Part shown: positions 9,333 to 17,698 of the stretch, piece after piece
Position numbering within the stretch: the first letter of the stretch is position 1
Layout: every line of letters starts with the position of its first letter
Assembly (NCBI GenBank): GCA_021825585.1
Contig: JAKAGT010000020.1
Coordinates: 1 to 64,000, forward strand
Source: Bacteroidota bacterium
GTDB lineage: Bacteria > Bacteroidota > Ignavibacteria > Kryptoniales > JAKASW01
Direction of reading: 5' to 3'
DNA: 64,000 nucleotides
Position numbers and translations under genes: made by a program
The notes under the pieces: generated by a model
Databases searched by the model: none
Seen by the model: the letters and a program-made list of their open reading frames with translations, nothing else
Told to the model about the DNA's origin: nothing

Positions 9333-10439
9333 CTACTTTCTTATTTGGTAAATTAATAATGAAGGATTTGGAACTGATACGCCAGTTATCTTGCTTTTCC
9401 TTGTGGTGCTGAAGATCATTCCGTCTGTATAAAAATGGTAGCCGGAAGCGTCATCATCGCCTTCGAATCCTGACGGTAGCTTAATTGGGTGGATGGGCAG
9501 ACTTCTCCTAATGATCTGTCCAGAACTATTCAAAATTGAAAATGCGTATTGGCGCCTTACGAATAGCAGGTTATCCACGACTGCGAGCATATTTACTTCG
9601 TCCATCTGTTTGAAATGCTGCAACAAGCTACCCACATTGGAGTATTTTGTTACATCGGTTAAGGGACCAAGGGAAGCAAATACTGATGATCTCCCATTTT
9701 TTATTTGATAAATGTTCCCATCGAACACGTGGGAATAGACTATTCTATTATCGAAGACCACTATACCACCACCTGACCAATGCATAGTTTTCTCCCCTTG
9801 GCCATAATCACGGTCGAAGTCCACATAATTAGTAAGACGAAAAACATCATGTTTGTTCCCATGCAATCCAGTGTCATAGTCTTCATTATAATCGAAGGCA
9901 TAAAGATTTCCATTCCGTATGCAGATTTTCGAAAGGTCGAATGTCCACCCCCTTGCGGAGAGCGAGACCTCCTTGATAAATCTTCCGTTAAGCTTGTACC
10001 ACAGAACCTTTCGGTATTTGGTCACAATCGCTAACTTGCCGTCCTCATACGCAATTGCCGTGGGGTTTCTATAATCTCCCACCCCGTCTCCTGTGCTGCC
10101 AATCCGTCGGATGAACTTGCCGTCAGCATCGAAAACCAGGACCGTCTTGGCCACTTGCGAATCCAAGATTATTATTCGATGCCTGTTCGGAAGATAGATT
10201 ACGTCCTGAATCAAACCAATAAGGCACTCCGGTGACATCTGCAAGTCAATGACCCGTTTCAGGGTAAACAGCTCAAAGAAAGAGTCACCTTTCTTAACAA
10301 GGCTGACCGTTTCTGAATCCGGTTCGGGTCGTTCTCCATTAAGGGCATCCCGGCACATGTAAGAGCTGAGCTGAGTTTTTTTCTGGGCGCAGCCGCAAAA
10401 GCACACAAGCAATAGAAGGATGAACATCTTTGTTTTCAT
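9333..10439 (-). CDS. Six-bladed beta-propeller lipoprotein
   Basis: 368 residues with a lipoprotein signal: MKTKMFILLLLVCFCGC, the lipid-accepting Cys being the last of these. The mature part contains repeated propeller strands: IYLPNRHRIIILDSQ, VLVFDADGKFIRRIGSTGDG, PTAIAYEDGKLAIV, then LNGRFIKEV. These match the NHL/6-bladed propeller lipoproteins typical of Bacteroidota. The start is the ATG at 10439 because AAAGGAGGTCCCTT precedes it; an upstream in-frame codon is less likely. It sits 307 bases downstream of the small cysteine-rich peptide gene on the same strand. Members of this class are thought to be surface or periplasmic binding scaffolds; the ligand is unknown. Confidence 0.85.
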   Translation of the reverse strand: MKTKMFILLLLVCFCGCAQKKTQLSSYMCRDALNGERPEPDSETVSLVKKGDSFFELFTLKRVIDLQMSPECLIGLIQDVIYLPNRHRIIILDSQVAKTVLVFDADGKFIRRIGSTGDGVGDYRNPTAIAYEDGKLAIVTKYRKVLWYKLNGRFIKEVSLSARGWTFDLSKICIRNGNLYAFDYNEDYDTGLHGNKHDVFRLTNYVDFDRDYGQGEKTMHWSGGGIVVFDNRIVYSHVFDGNIYQIKNGRSSVFASLGPLTDVTKYSNVGSLLQHFKQMDEVNMLAVVDNLLFVRRQYAFSILNSSGQIIRRSLPIHPIKLPSGFEGDDDASGYHFYTDGMIFSTTRKSKITGVSVPNPSLLIYQIRK

Positions 10440-10746
10440 AAGGGACCTCCTTTGATCGCCTAGCTGCACAACCCGTCTTTTAACGAGTTGACATGCGATT
10501 ATGAGCTAGCATCGTATACATTGTACCCACCCACAGAGTTCATTCACGGAGGCTCAGTCTAGAATAACCGAGACTTCTGCGGTCTTCCGCCTGACGAGAG
10601 ATCTTTGTATCCGATCTTTTCGGTGCTCGGTGGCTTCGCTGCATCCGCTTTTCGAGAAGTCACTAACCCGTACTGCCACGAACAGACCGTTTCAAGCATT
10701 GAGTCTGGGCAGCAATGAGGATGAACCGTGGTCTACCTAGGCAACA
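10440..10746. other. Spacer without a recognisable gene
   Basis: 307 bases between the peptide gene and the propeller lipoprotein gene, both on the minus strand. The only feature I can support is a small stem, GCGG-aaga-CCGC on the minus strand, near 10578-10590. I see no second peptide gene and no clear terminator. Confidence 0.5.
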
Positions 10747-11028
10747 TCAGCAAGGACAGTCCTGAGTAGTACACAAATTGGAATTGGAATCGTCGCAAGT
10801 GACGCTGTAACCACAGAGGACGCCATCGCTGTTGTAGCAATCCGCCATTCCCATGTTTCCGTGCGGAGGCGTCTTTGTCGCGAATGCCGCTGGCACGTCG
10901 GCCCGTACAGAAATAAGAGGCGAACTTGGTCCCCTATGGAAAGCAATCTGCAAATTCAGCGTCATTAAGACCGCAAAGATCAACCCGAAACTGACGCGAA
11001 GTGCCCATTTTTTTAAGTTAGCTTTCAT
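10747..11028 (-). CDS. Small exported six-cysteine peptide (NVEALA-like architecture)
   Basis: 93 residues: a Lys-rich start, one hydrophobic export segment (about 9-28), a linker, then a C-terminal domain with all six cysteines, spaced D-C-Y, L-C-G, T-C-D, L-C-T, D-C-P-C and ending in Cys. Six cysteines would allow three disulfides. The layout resembles the NVEALA peptides of Bacteroidota, but the NVEALA motif itself is absent, so the family call is tentative. The ATG overlaps the TGA of the upstream MauE-like gene by four bases (11025-11028), and its ribosome site GGAGGAG lies inside that gene, so the two are translationally coupled. Function unknown; a secreted or surface disulfide peptide is the inference. 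Confidence 0.8.
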   Translation of the reverse strand: MKANLKKWALRVSFGLIFAVLMTLNLQIAFHRGPSSPLISVRADVPAAFATKTPPHGNMGMADCYNSDGVLCGYSVTCDDSNSNLCTTQDCPC

Positions 11029-11453
11029 TGGTACGTCTCCTCCGAAGGGTTTCTTCGGTTTTGTTCTGTTTTAAGTAGCGTGAAAGACAGTGCGACGATG
11101 ATCACGGCGTTTTCCGCGAAGAATGCCGCGCTTAATTTCCTCGGCACAACACTTCCGAAGCAACCGCAATCGCCCGTGCCTCCAGCATAGTACTTCAAGG
11201 CGGAAATGGCAGTAAACGCCAAAAGCATTGCTATAAGGGAAGCGCTCGCAACGCGAGCCCGTACGTTCAGCAACAGCATCAACCCCAAAGCGACTTCGAG
11301 CGTAGGAACAACGACGGAAAGTGGTACCACGAGGAAATGTGGAATGTAAGGGTAAGTGGACAGGGTCGTTACGAATGAATATAAGTCAAATGCCTTTGCT
11401 AGACCTGAGAATACGAATAAGATACCGATTATCCCTCTGATGCCTGCGCGCAT
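11025..11453 (-). CDS. MauE/DoxX-family redox-associated membrane protein
   Basis: 142 residues with four membrane helices and the family signature G-T-G-D-C-G-C-F-G between helices 3 and 4 (about residues 93-101). The two cysteines of DCGC are the presumed redox pair. MauE-type proteins support disulfide formation in exported proteins, as in methylamine dehydrogenase maturation. The start MRAGIRGI at 11453 places the first helix where the family has it. A longer frame from a TTG at 11543 adds a Lys-rich leader containing a run of 12 A and is less likely. It overlaps the six-cysteine peptide gene by four bases, which ties the two functions together. Confidence 0.85.
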   Translation of the reverse strand: MRAGIRGIIGILFVFSGLAKAFDLYSFVTTLSTYPYIPHFLVVPLSVVVPTLEVALGLMLLLNVRARVASASLIAMLLAFTAISALKYYAGGTGDCGCFGSVVPRKLSAAFFAENAVIIVALSFTLLKTEQNRRNPSEETYQ

Positions 11454-11839
11454 GTAGTACCTGCCGACACCTGACCCCCATCTCTCTTTATAGTGCTTCG
11501 CGATCACGAGCAAAATATACTTTTTTTTTTTTCTTGATGTCAAGTATTTTCATTTGGATTTTCACACGCACACGCCGTACCTAATCGCTTGCCCAGGTGT
11601 GTTCCTGTGGCATTTCAATTCGGCCTACAGTCGGTGCAGGACAACAGAACCGAAGGACCTGGCTTCACATTCTGCCTGGGTCGACCGGAGAGAAGATCAA
11701 CCTGAGTGGGACGGTGTAGCTAAGTAATTGAATTCACTATGAGGTCATCCTATACATTCTCTGCTAAAAGGGCGGTTGACTTCACTCATCAATTTGCCCT
11801 GCCGATCCCCTTATTTGTCATCGCAGAAAGGACCACGCC
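11454..11839. other. Divergent spacer between the redox cassette and permease 4
   Basis: 386 bases holding the promoters of two divergent units. It contains a 12-base T run at 11521-11532 (A run on the minus strand, close upstream of the MauE-like gene). I could not assign -35/-10 elements with confidence and see no RNA gene. Confidence 0.5.
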
Positions 11840-14254
11840 TTGCTTAATAGCTATTTCAAAACAGCTTTCCGAAGTCTATTTCGGAATAAGACCTATGCTC
11901 TTATAAATATTCTCGGATTGTCAGTCGGCCTCGCTTCTTGCTTCATTGTTCTACTCTACTCCGTTCATGAGTCAAGCTACGATGACTACAACAGGAAACT
12001 AAATAGAATCTACATGGTTACGATGGACTTTGGATTCATGGCACGCAGTGGATGGACGCAACCGCTGGTCCCTTTCCCAACGGGTCCGTCCCTGAAATCG
12101 GAATATCCCGAAGTGCAGGCGTTTGCGAGATGGAGCCTCGGACAATGTGAGATCAAATATGGAAGCAAGATATTCGACGGGATCCGATGTGTTTCAGCTG
12201 ACTCCAGTGTTTTCAATATACTAACGCTGCCGTTTGTTCAGGGTAATTCCAAAGTGGCATTTACCCAGCGCGACTATGCTGTAATAAGTCGCGGGCTGGC
12301 AGAGAAGTTATTCGGGAGTCGCGATGCGATAGGAAAGGTCATCGATGTAGATTGGCTGGGCCAACGAAGTTATTTCACTGTCACCGCAGTCATGCGGAAT
12401 ATCCCTTCAACTTCAACTTTCCAGGCTGATTGCATCTTACCAATCATTCCCGAAGAGGAATCAATTCAAAAACGCAATCCGACGAATCCAGATGTTCTCC
12501 ATGCTTGGATGCCGGGAGTAATAAATACTTATCTTCTCTTGTCAAATAGAAATTCGGCCAAAGAACTGGAGAAAAAGCTTGTTGAGTTCTCGAAACAGCA
12601 TTCCACCATTCCATCATGGCCGCTGGTACTCCATCTTTTCTCGCTGAAAGATATGTACTTTCGACCTGCGACGATGGTGAACACTTACTCGATGATCCCA
12701 ATGGGAAATCTATCCGACGTGGAGATCTATTCTGCGATAGCGCTTCTTACACTTCTTCTTGCCTGTGTAAATTTTGTGATGCTTAGTACTGCACGTGCGA
12801 GTGCGAGGACGAAGGAAATTGGCGTACGAAAGGTTATCGGTGCATCTAGACTTGATGTTGTAAAGCAGACGATGATTGAGTCACTTGTGGTTGCAGCGAT
12901 CTCGCTTCCGGCTGCGCTGCTCCTCGTCGAGCTCTTCATGCCTTCTTTGACAGATCTCCTTGGAAAGAGACTGCCCGCAGAGTACAGCCGGAGTCTCCAG
13001 TCGATAATGCTGTACATTGGCATAACGCTTCTTGCAGGAATTGTGTCCGGTAGTTATGTGTCAATTTATCTATCACGTTTCCACCCGGCTGAAATCCTGA
13101 GGATCAAGTTCAGCCAGGGAAACGAGAGAGTAAGCCTGCGGCGGGCTTTGATCGGAATCCAGATGGTCATTTTCGTGGGACTCATACTGGCGTCGGTAAC
13201 CATCTACAGACAGATACGATATCTGCATACAAAGAACATGGGATTTAACGATAAGAACCTGGTCATATTCTCAAGATTCACCAGCGACGATGCTGATACA
13301 GTTCTTGGTGATAGTTACGCGGCTCTTGAATCGAATATTGAGACGATCTCGAACGTGGTCTCAGTTGCATGTGGATCAGTATTGCCCGGAACTCAGGCAG
13401 CGGCCATGCAACAGGCCCCCAATCTGTCTGATCCGCAGAAACTCATCACGTTTGAAGTCTACTGGGTAAGCCGTGATTTCTTTGATGCAATGGGAATAAA
13501 AATGGTCTACGGAAAGACATTCTCACAGGCGTCGCCAGAAGAATCAAAAGATGCTGTCATGATGAATCAAGAAGCAGTCAAAGATTTTGGTATTACCAGC
13601 CCATCAGAGCAGTTATTCCAGGGACACCGCATACTCGGAGTTGTGAAGGATTTCAACTTCCATTCTCTTCACAAGAAGATTGTTCCCACTGTCTTCTACG
13701 ATAACTCGAAACGCATGCAGGAAATCGCGGTCAGGTTGAAGCACATGAACGGTGCTCAAGGGACTATTGCCACAATCGAGAAGGAGGTTGAGAAATTCGA
13801 TGGAGGCAGGCGGTTTGGCTATCAATTTTTCGACGACAGGTTGAGTGCGATGTACGGGAGCGACTATAAGTTCGCAGACATGATTGGTTACTTCACCGGT
13901 CTGGCGATTTTCATTGCATGTCTCGGACTGTTCGGAATGTCGCTTCTCGTGATCCAACGCCGTGTGAAAGAGATAGGCGTAAGAAAGGTGCTCGGCGCCT
14001 CGGTGACGAGTATCCTCCTTTCGACGGTAAAAGAATTTGTGATACTACTTCTCATTTCAACGATTTTGTCGTTGCCGATAAGCTTTTATTTCATAGATAA
14101 ATGGCTGAACGAATATGCCTATCACATTAACATTAGCGTGGTGTCCGTCCTGCTTGCTTTCCTGGCGGGCCTTGTCATCGTTCTTTTAACGATAAGCTAC
14201 CAGGCGTTGAGGGCGGCGACGGCGAACCCGGTCGAAGCACTGAGGTATGAATGA
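11840..14254 (+). CDS. Large MacB/FtsX-type ABC transporter permease 4
   Basis: 804 residues, with the same two-module structure: N-terminal span after MLNSYFKTAFRSLFRNK, periplasmic domain, FtsX block with KEIGVRKVIGAS, mid-protein span, second periplasmic domain, and C-terminal block with KEIGVRKVLGAS, ending NPVEALRYE. It starts with TTG at 11840, which is unusual in this array, after AGAAAGGA. The paralogues' N-terminal motif fixes that start, since no ATG is nearby. It is the closest relative of permease 1: both contain MYGSDYKFADMIGYFTGLAI and near-identical second halves, although the redox cassette lies between them. It runs divergently from that cassette. Confidence 0.9.
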   Translation: MLNSYFKTAFRSLFRNKTYALINILGLSVGLASCFIVLLYSVHESSYDDYNRKLNRIYMVTMDFGFMARSGWTQPLVPFPTGPSLKSEYPEVQAFARWSLGQCEIKYGSKIFDGIRCVSADSSVFNILTLPFVQGNSKVAFTQRDYAVISRGLAEKLFGSRDAIGKVIDVDWLGQRSYFTVTAVMRNIPSTSTFQADCILPIIPEEESIQKRNPTNPDVLHAWMPGVINTYLLLSNRNSAKELEKKLVEFSKQHSTIPSWPLVLHLFSLKDMYFRPATMVNTYSMIPMGNLSDVEIYSAIALLTLLLACVNFVMLSTARASARTKEIGVRKVIGASRLDVVKQTMIESLVVAAISLPAALLLVELFMPSLTDLLGKRLPAEYSRSLQSIMLYIGITLLAGIVSGSYVSIYLSRFHPAEILRIKFSQGNERVSLRRALIGIQMVIFVGLILASVTIYRQIRYLHTKNMGFNDKNLVIFSRFTSDDADTVLGDSYAALESNIETISNVVSVACGSVLPGTQAAAMQQAPNLSDPQKLITFEVYWVSRDFFDAMGIKMVYGKTFSQASPEESKDAVMMNQEAVKDFGITSPSEQLFQGHRILGVVKDFNFHSLHKKIVPTVFYDNSKRMQEIAVRLKHMNGAQGTIATIEKEVEKFDGGRRFGYQFFDDRLSAMYGSDYKFADMIGYFTGLAIFIACLGLFGMSLLVIQRRVKEIGVRKVLGASVTSILLSTVKEFVILLLISTILSLPISFYFIDKWLNEYAYHINISVVSVLLAFLAGLVIVLLTISYQALRAATANPVEALRYE

Positions 14255-14335
14255 TGACGCGAAGTGCTTAGCGCTAAGGGCGGAAGGTCATAGTGAATAC
14301 ACGCCATGCGCTCTGCCCTATGCGCCTTAAAACTG
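14255..14335 (+). repeat. GCGC-rich palindromic repeat after permease 4
   Basis: Starts right after the permease stop. It contains a perfect 12-base palindrome CTTAGCGCTAAG (14267-14278) and, further on, GCGCTCTGCCCTATGCGCC, which can pair back with the AAGGGCGG region. It is related to the elements at 8001-8078 and 59733-59780. Confidence 0.55.
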
Positions 14336-14345
14336 GGAGTAAGTA

Positions 14346-16814
14346 ATGCTAAAGAACTATTTAAAATCTGCCATTAGAAACATGATGAGGCGAAAACTCC
14401 TTTCAGGAACAATGATTGCGGGACTCGCCCTCGGGATACTGTCGAGTTTCCTCCTTCTGACATACGTGATCGATCAATTCAGCTATGACCGCTATCTCCC
14501 GGATTCCGAGCGGATATACCGGATCACGAGCGATTACCACGGAATGGAGAATAACTTTGCGAGCGAACAAATAGCCCGATGTTATTACAACTGGATTCGC
14601 CAGATCAAGAACGATTATCCTCAAGTGGCTCAGCTGGTCAAGTTCTACAACGGGCCAATTACCGCCGCCACTGCGAACAATAAGACGTTCCTGCCGAATA
14701 ATTTCTATACGGCAGATTCCACTTTCTTCGATGTGTTCAGATTCAAATTCATACGGGGAAGTCGTGCAAGCGCACTTGAGTCTCCGATGTCGGTTGTGCT
14801 GAGCGAGAAAGTGGCTCAGAAATATTTCGGTAACGCGGATCCGGTCGGGAAAACTCTGAAGATCCGTGACCAGTGGTCCAACTCTTACGAGTACCACATC
14901 ACCGGCGAAATGGAGAATGTGCCCGCCAACTCGCATTTTCATCCCGAGTTTGTAGCAAGGTGGCCCAACAAGTACGCCGGCGAAAATATGGGGTACTACT
15001 ACATACTCCTCAAGCCCGGGGCAAGCGTAAAGAATCTGGAGGCAAAGTTAGGTCAGTTTGTGTCGGCGCATTTGCCGCCGAATGAAGCTTCCGGTTTTTC
15101 TCTCCGACTTCAGCGACTGACAAGCATACACCTCTATTCACATTTACAGAGAGAACTGGAAGTGAACGGCAGCGCCACCCAGGTGTATGCGCTGTTGATC
15201 GTCGCTCTGCTCATCATCGCGATAACCTGCATAAACTATGTCAACCTGGCGATCGCGCGGAAGACGGCTTCGTCGAAGGACGTCGGTGTCAGAAGGGTGC
15301 TTGGGGCAAGTACCGGCGGGTTGTTTGCTCAGAATATCGTCGACTCAGCGATGTATGTCCTTTTTTCACTGATCCTCGTGATGCTCCTTTACGAGCCTTC
15401 TGTCTCTATGCTCGGCGGCCTTCTGAATTTGAAAATAAGTGTTCAGGCATCTACGCTACCATACGTGCTGGGTTCGTTCGCCGCAGAGGTTGCTTTGGTC
15501 ATCCTGATTTCAGGCGGATATCCCGCACTCATCGTAAGACATTTGTCATCTGCTTCCATCCTTGCATCGCGTAATCAATCGTCGGGGCCTTCGGCGGCAA
15601 AAGTGCATGGAATGCTTTCCCGCAGAGTGCTGCTGATCGTGCAATTCTCCATGGCCATAATTCTCATTTCTGCTGTCATCATCGTCTATGAGCAGATGAA
15701 GTATATTGAGAACGTCGATATGGGATATAATATGGCGCATCTTTTAGCCATTCCTAATATGCCGATCTCAGCAAGGGAAAAATATGCAGTGCTGAAAAAG
15801 GAAATAACCGGGCAGAGCGGAGTCGTCGGGATGACATCGGCTTTGGAAATTCCTTCGGAGAAGATTGTCGACAACTGCCAGGTATTCACAGGCGGCAGCT
15901 GGGGCAGTAAGAGCCCGCCCTCTTGTGAAGTATTGCCGGTCGACAGAGATTTCATAGGGGTAATGAGAATGAAGCTCCTCGCCGGAGGTTCGTTCAGGAA
16001 ATTCGTTCCTGCCGACCTGGATGCAAGACAGCTAAACAGCGAGAAGGATTTCGAGAAATATTTCGAGACAACGGGGAGGGTTTACATTATCAATCAGGCT
16101 GCTCTGAAAGCCATAGGCTTCAAGACACCGAACCAGGCAGTCGGAGAGCCGATCGGGATCCGCCTCAATGGAATCAATTTCAAGTACGGACCGATTGTCG
16201 GTGTCGTCAAAGATTTTCATTTCACTTCGTTGCACAACAGAATAGAACCGATTGTTATGTTTGTCGAGCCGTTATGGTTCGCCAATGCCCTTATCAGGGT
16301 ACGCACGAAAGACTTGCGGAATACGCTCGGCAAGATCAGGAAAGTGTGGAACAAAGTGAACCCCGGGTATCCATTCGATTATGAGTTCGTAAACCGGGAT
16401 TTTGCTGACAAGTACGTTGTCGACAATCAGTTTAAAGTAGTTATAGGACTGTTCTCATCGATTGCCATCATCATCGCCTGCATCGGCTTATTTGCGGTTT
16501 CCTTGTTTACTGCCGAGCGCCGTATCAAGGAAATCGGGATACGGAAGGTGCTGGGTGCATCCGTTCCTGAGATTGCTGCACTGTTGACCGTAGATCTTGC
16601 GAGGTGGATCCTTCTGGCGAACCTCGTCGCGTGGCCGCTTGCATACTACGGCATGACCCGCTGGCTGCAGGGATTTGCATATCACATTACCATCGACATC
16701 CGGGTCTTTCTCGCGGCGGGTCTTTTCGTCCTGGTCGTGGCTGTGCTGACCGTCGGCATCGAGGCTGCGAGAGCTGCCTCGGCAAGTCCGGTGGAGGCAT
16801 TACGATACGAGTAA
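14346..16814 (+). CDS. Large MacB/FtsX-type ABC transporter permease 5
   Basis: 822 residues, the longest of the array. It has MLKNYLKSAIRNMMRRK before the first span, a periplasmic domain, an FtsX block with KDVGVRRVLGAS, a span near 430, a second periplasmic domain longer than in its paralogues (an extra stretch around 560-600), and a terminal block with KEIGIRKVLGAS, ending SPVEALRYE. GGGAGTAAGT precedes the ATG. It probably forms a heteromeric pair with permease 4, the gene just upstream, but this cannot be read from the sequence. A coda repeat follows. Confidence 0.92.
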   Translation: MLKNYLKSAIRNMMRRKLLSGTMIAGLALGILSSFLLLTYVIDQFSYDRYLPDSERIYRITSDYHGMENNFASEQIARCYYNWIRQIKNDYPQVAQLVKFYNGPITAATANNKTFLPNNFYTADSTFFDVFRFKFIRGSRASALESPMSVVLSEKVAQKYFGNADPVGKTLKIRDQWSNSYEYHITGEMENVPANSHFHPEFVARWPNKYAGENMGYYYILLKPGASVKNLEAKLGQFVSAHLPPNEASGFSLRLQRLTSIHLYSHLQRELEVNGSATQVYALLIVALLIIAITCINYVNLAIARKTASSKDVGVRRVLGASTGGLFAQNIVDSAMYVLFSLILVMLLYEPSVSMLGGLLNLKISVQASTLPYVLGSFAAEVALVILISGGYPALIVRHLSSASILASRNQSSGPSAAKVHGMLSRRVLLIVQFSMAIILISAVIIVYEQMKYIENVDMGYNMAHLLAIPNMPISAREKYAVLKKEITGQSGVVGMTSALEIPSEKIVDNCQVFTGGSWGSKSPPSCEVLPVDRDFIGVMRMKLLAGGSFRKFVPADLDARQLNSEKDFEKYFETTGRVYIINQAALKAIGFKTPNQAVGEPIGIRLNGINFKYGPIVGVVKDFHFTSLHNRIEPIVMFVEPLWFANALIRVRTKDLRNTLGKIRKVWNKVNPGYPFDYEFVNRDFADKYVVDNQFKVVIGLFSSIAIIIACIGLFAVSLFTAERRIKEIGIRKVLGASVPEIAALLTVDLARWILLANLVAWPLAYYGMTRWLQGFAYHITIDIRVFLAAGLFVLVVAVLTVGIEAARAASASPVEALRYE

Positions 16815-16821
16815 TGCAGAC

Positions 16822-16860
16822 ATCCCGCCTTGCGGGATGGAGAGTCTACGATATGAATGA
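16822..16860 (+). repeat. Palindrome plus duplicated C-terminal coda, copy C
   Basis: ATCCCGC-ctt-GCGGGAT (16822-16838), then in-frame codons for ESLRYE and TGA (16840-16860), ending 46 bases past the permease stop. Stem and coda match copies A and B while the loop is different (CTT against ACA and AAA). Confidence 0.8.
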
Positions 16861-17009
16861 ATTCAATTAACAATGCTCAATGTTCAATGATCACTGGAGG
16901 TGTTTCCGTTGTCCCGTGTTTCACAAACTGTCAAGCAACTCCGGATGGACAACTACTCACCGCTGTCCAAGAATGGAACCTTAACCCAAAACCAAAAGGA
17001 GGTAACACA

Positions 17010-17369
17010 GTGGACAAACATCTGAATCTGCTCGGCATGCTTTATATCGTGCTTGGGCTGTTCCATATTGTCTCGCTTTCCATCGCCGCTCTTTTCTTGT
17101 TCGGATTCGATCGGTTCAGTTTTCCCATCGAGGCGGGGTTTGTAAGAGTCGTCATAGCCCTCGTTTTCGGATTCATAATCGTGGTTTCTCTCGTGGGAAT
17201 CGTGGCTGGGATTGGCCTGATGAAAGGTCAAAAATGGGCGGAGGGAGTTGCGTTGGTCCTGGGATTCATCTTGTTGATCAATGTTCCCCTAGGGACACTT
17301 CTCGGGTTGTATACGATATGGGTCCTCATGCTCCGGGACAAGCCGCCGGCGCAGGGGAATGCGGCGTAA
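17010..17369 (+). CDS. Small four-helix membrane protein, unknown function
   Basis: 119 residues with about four hydrophobic segments (roughly 5-30, 40-68, 76-92, 95-110) and a short polar tail. The start is a GTG at 17010 with a strong AAAAGGAGG site 8 bases before it. The frame continues upstream to 16857, but that part is repeat-derived and polar. No family motif is recognised. It follows permease 5 on the same strand at a distance of 195 bases, so a shared transcript is possible but not shown. Confidence 0.7.
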   Translation: MDKHLNLLGMLYIVLGLFHIVSLSIAALFLFGFDRFSFPIEAGFVRVVIALVFGFIIVVSLVGIVAGIGLMKGQKWAEGVALVLGFILLINVPLGTLLGLYTIWVLMLRDKPPAQGNAA

Positions 17370-17579
17370 ACACTGCTTGTGCACACCCCTAAGTCGGCGA
17401 GCACAAATACCGCGAACCTCTGAGGCATGTGTAATCCCGTAGACTTGAAGCGTGAAACCGGAGACCTGAGAAAGTGAGTAGGTGTATTTGTAACGCAAGA
17501 AAAAATATCGAAACCAAAGCTGTGTTCTTCGTGATCCAATCTGAGTGCTCGTGCTGTAACTGAAGACTGAATAAGCAGA

Positions 17580-17645
17580 ATGCTAAAGAACTATTTCCGT
17601 TCCGCCTTCCGAAGCATCGCCCGGCAAAAAGGAAATTCCATCTAC
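17580..17645 (+). pseudogene. N-terminal stub of a sixth large permease
   Basis: The ATG at 17580 opens with MLKNYFRSAFRSIARQKGNS, an unmistakable match to the N-termini of permeases 1-5. The similarity ends after about 20 codons and the frame closes at 17757-17759 without any membrane span. The remainder has been deleted, and the 3' end of the convergent porin gene now occupies the place. It marks the right-hand end of the array. Confidence 0.75.
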
Positions 17646-17698
17646 GGACTTTGGGAAGTTCGCCGAACGCTGACAGCTGATCGCCCACTGCCGTCCTC

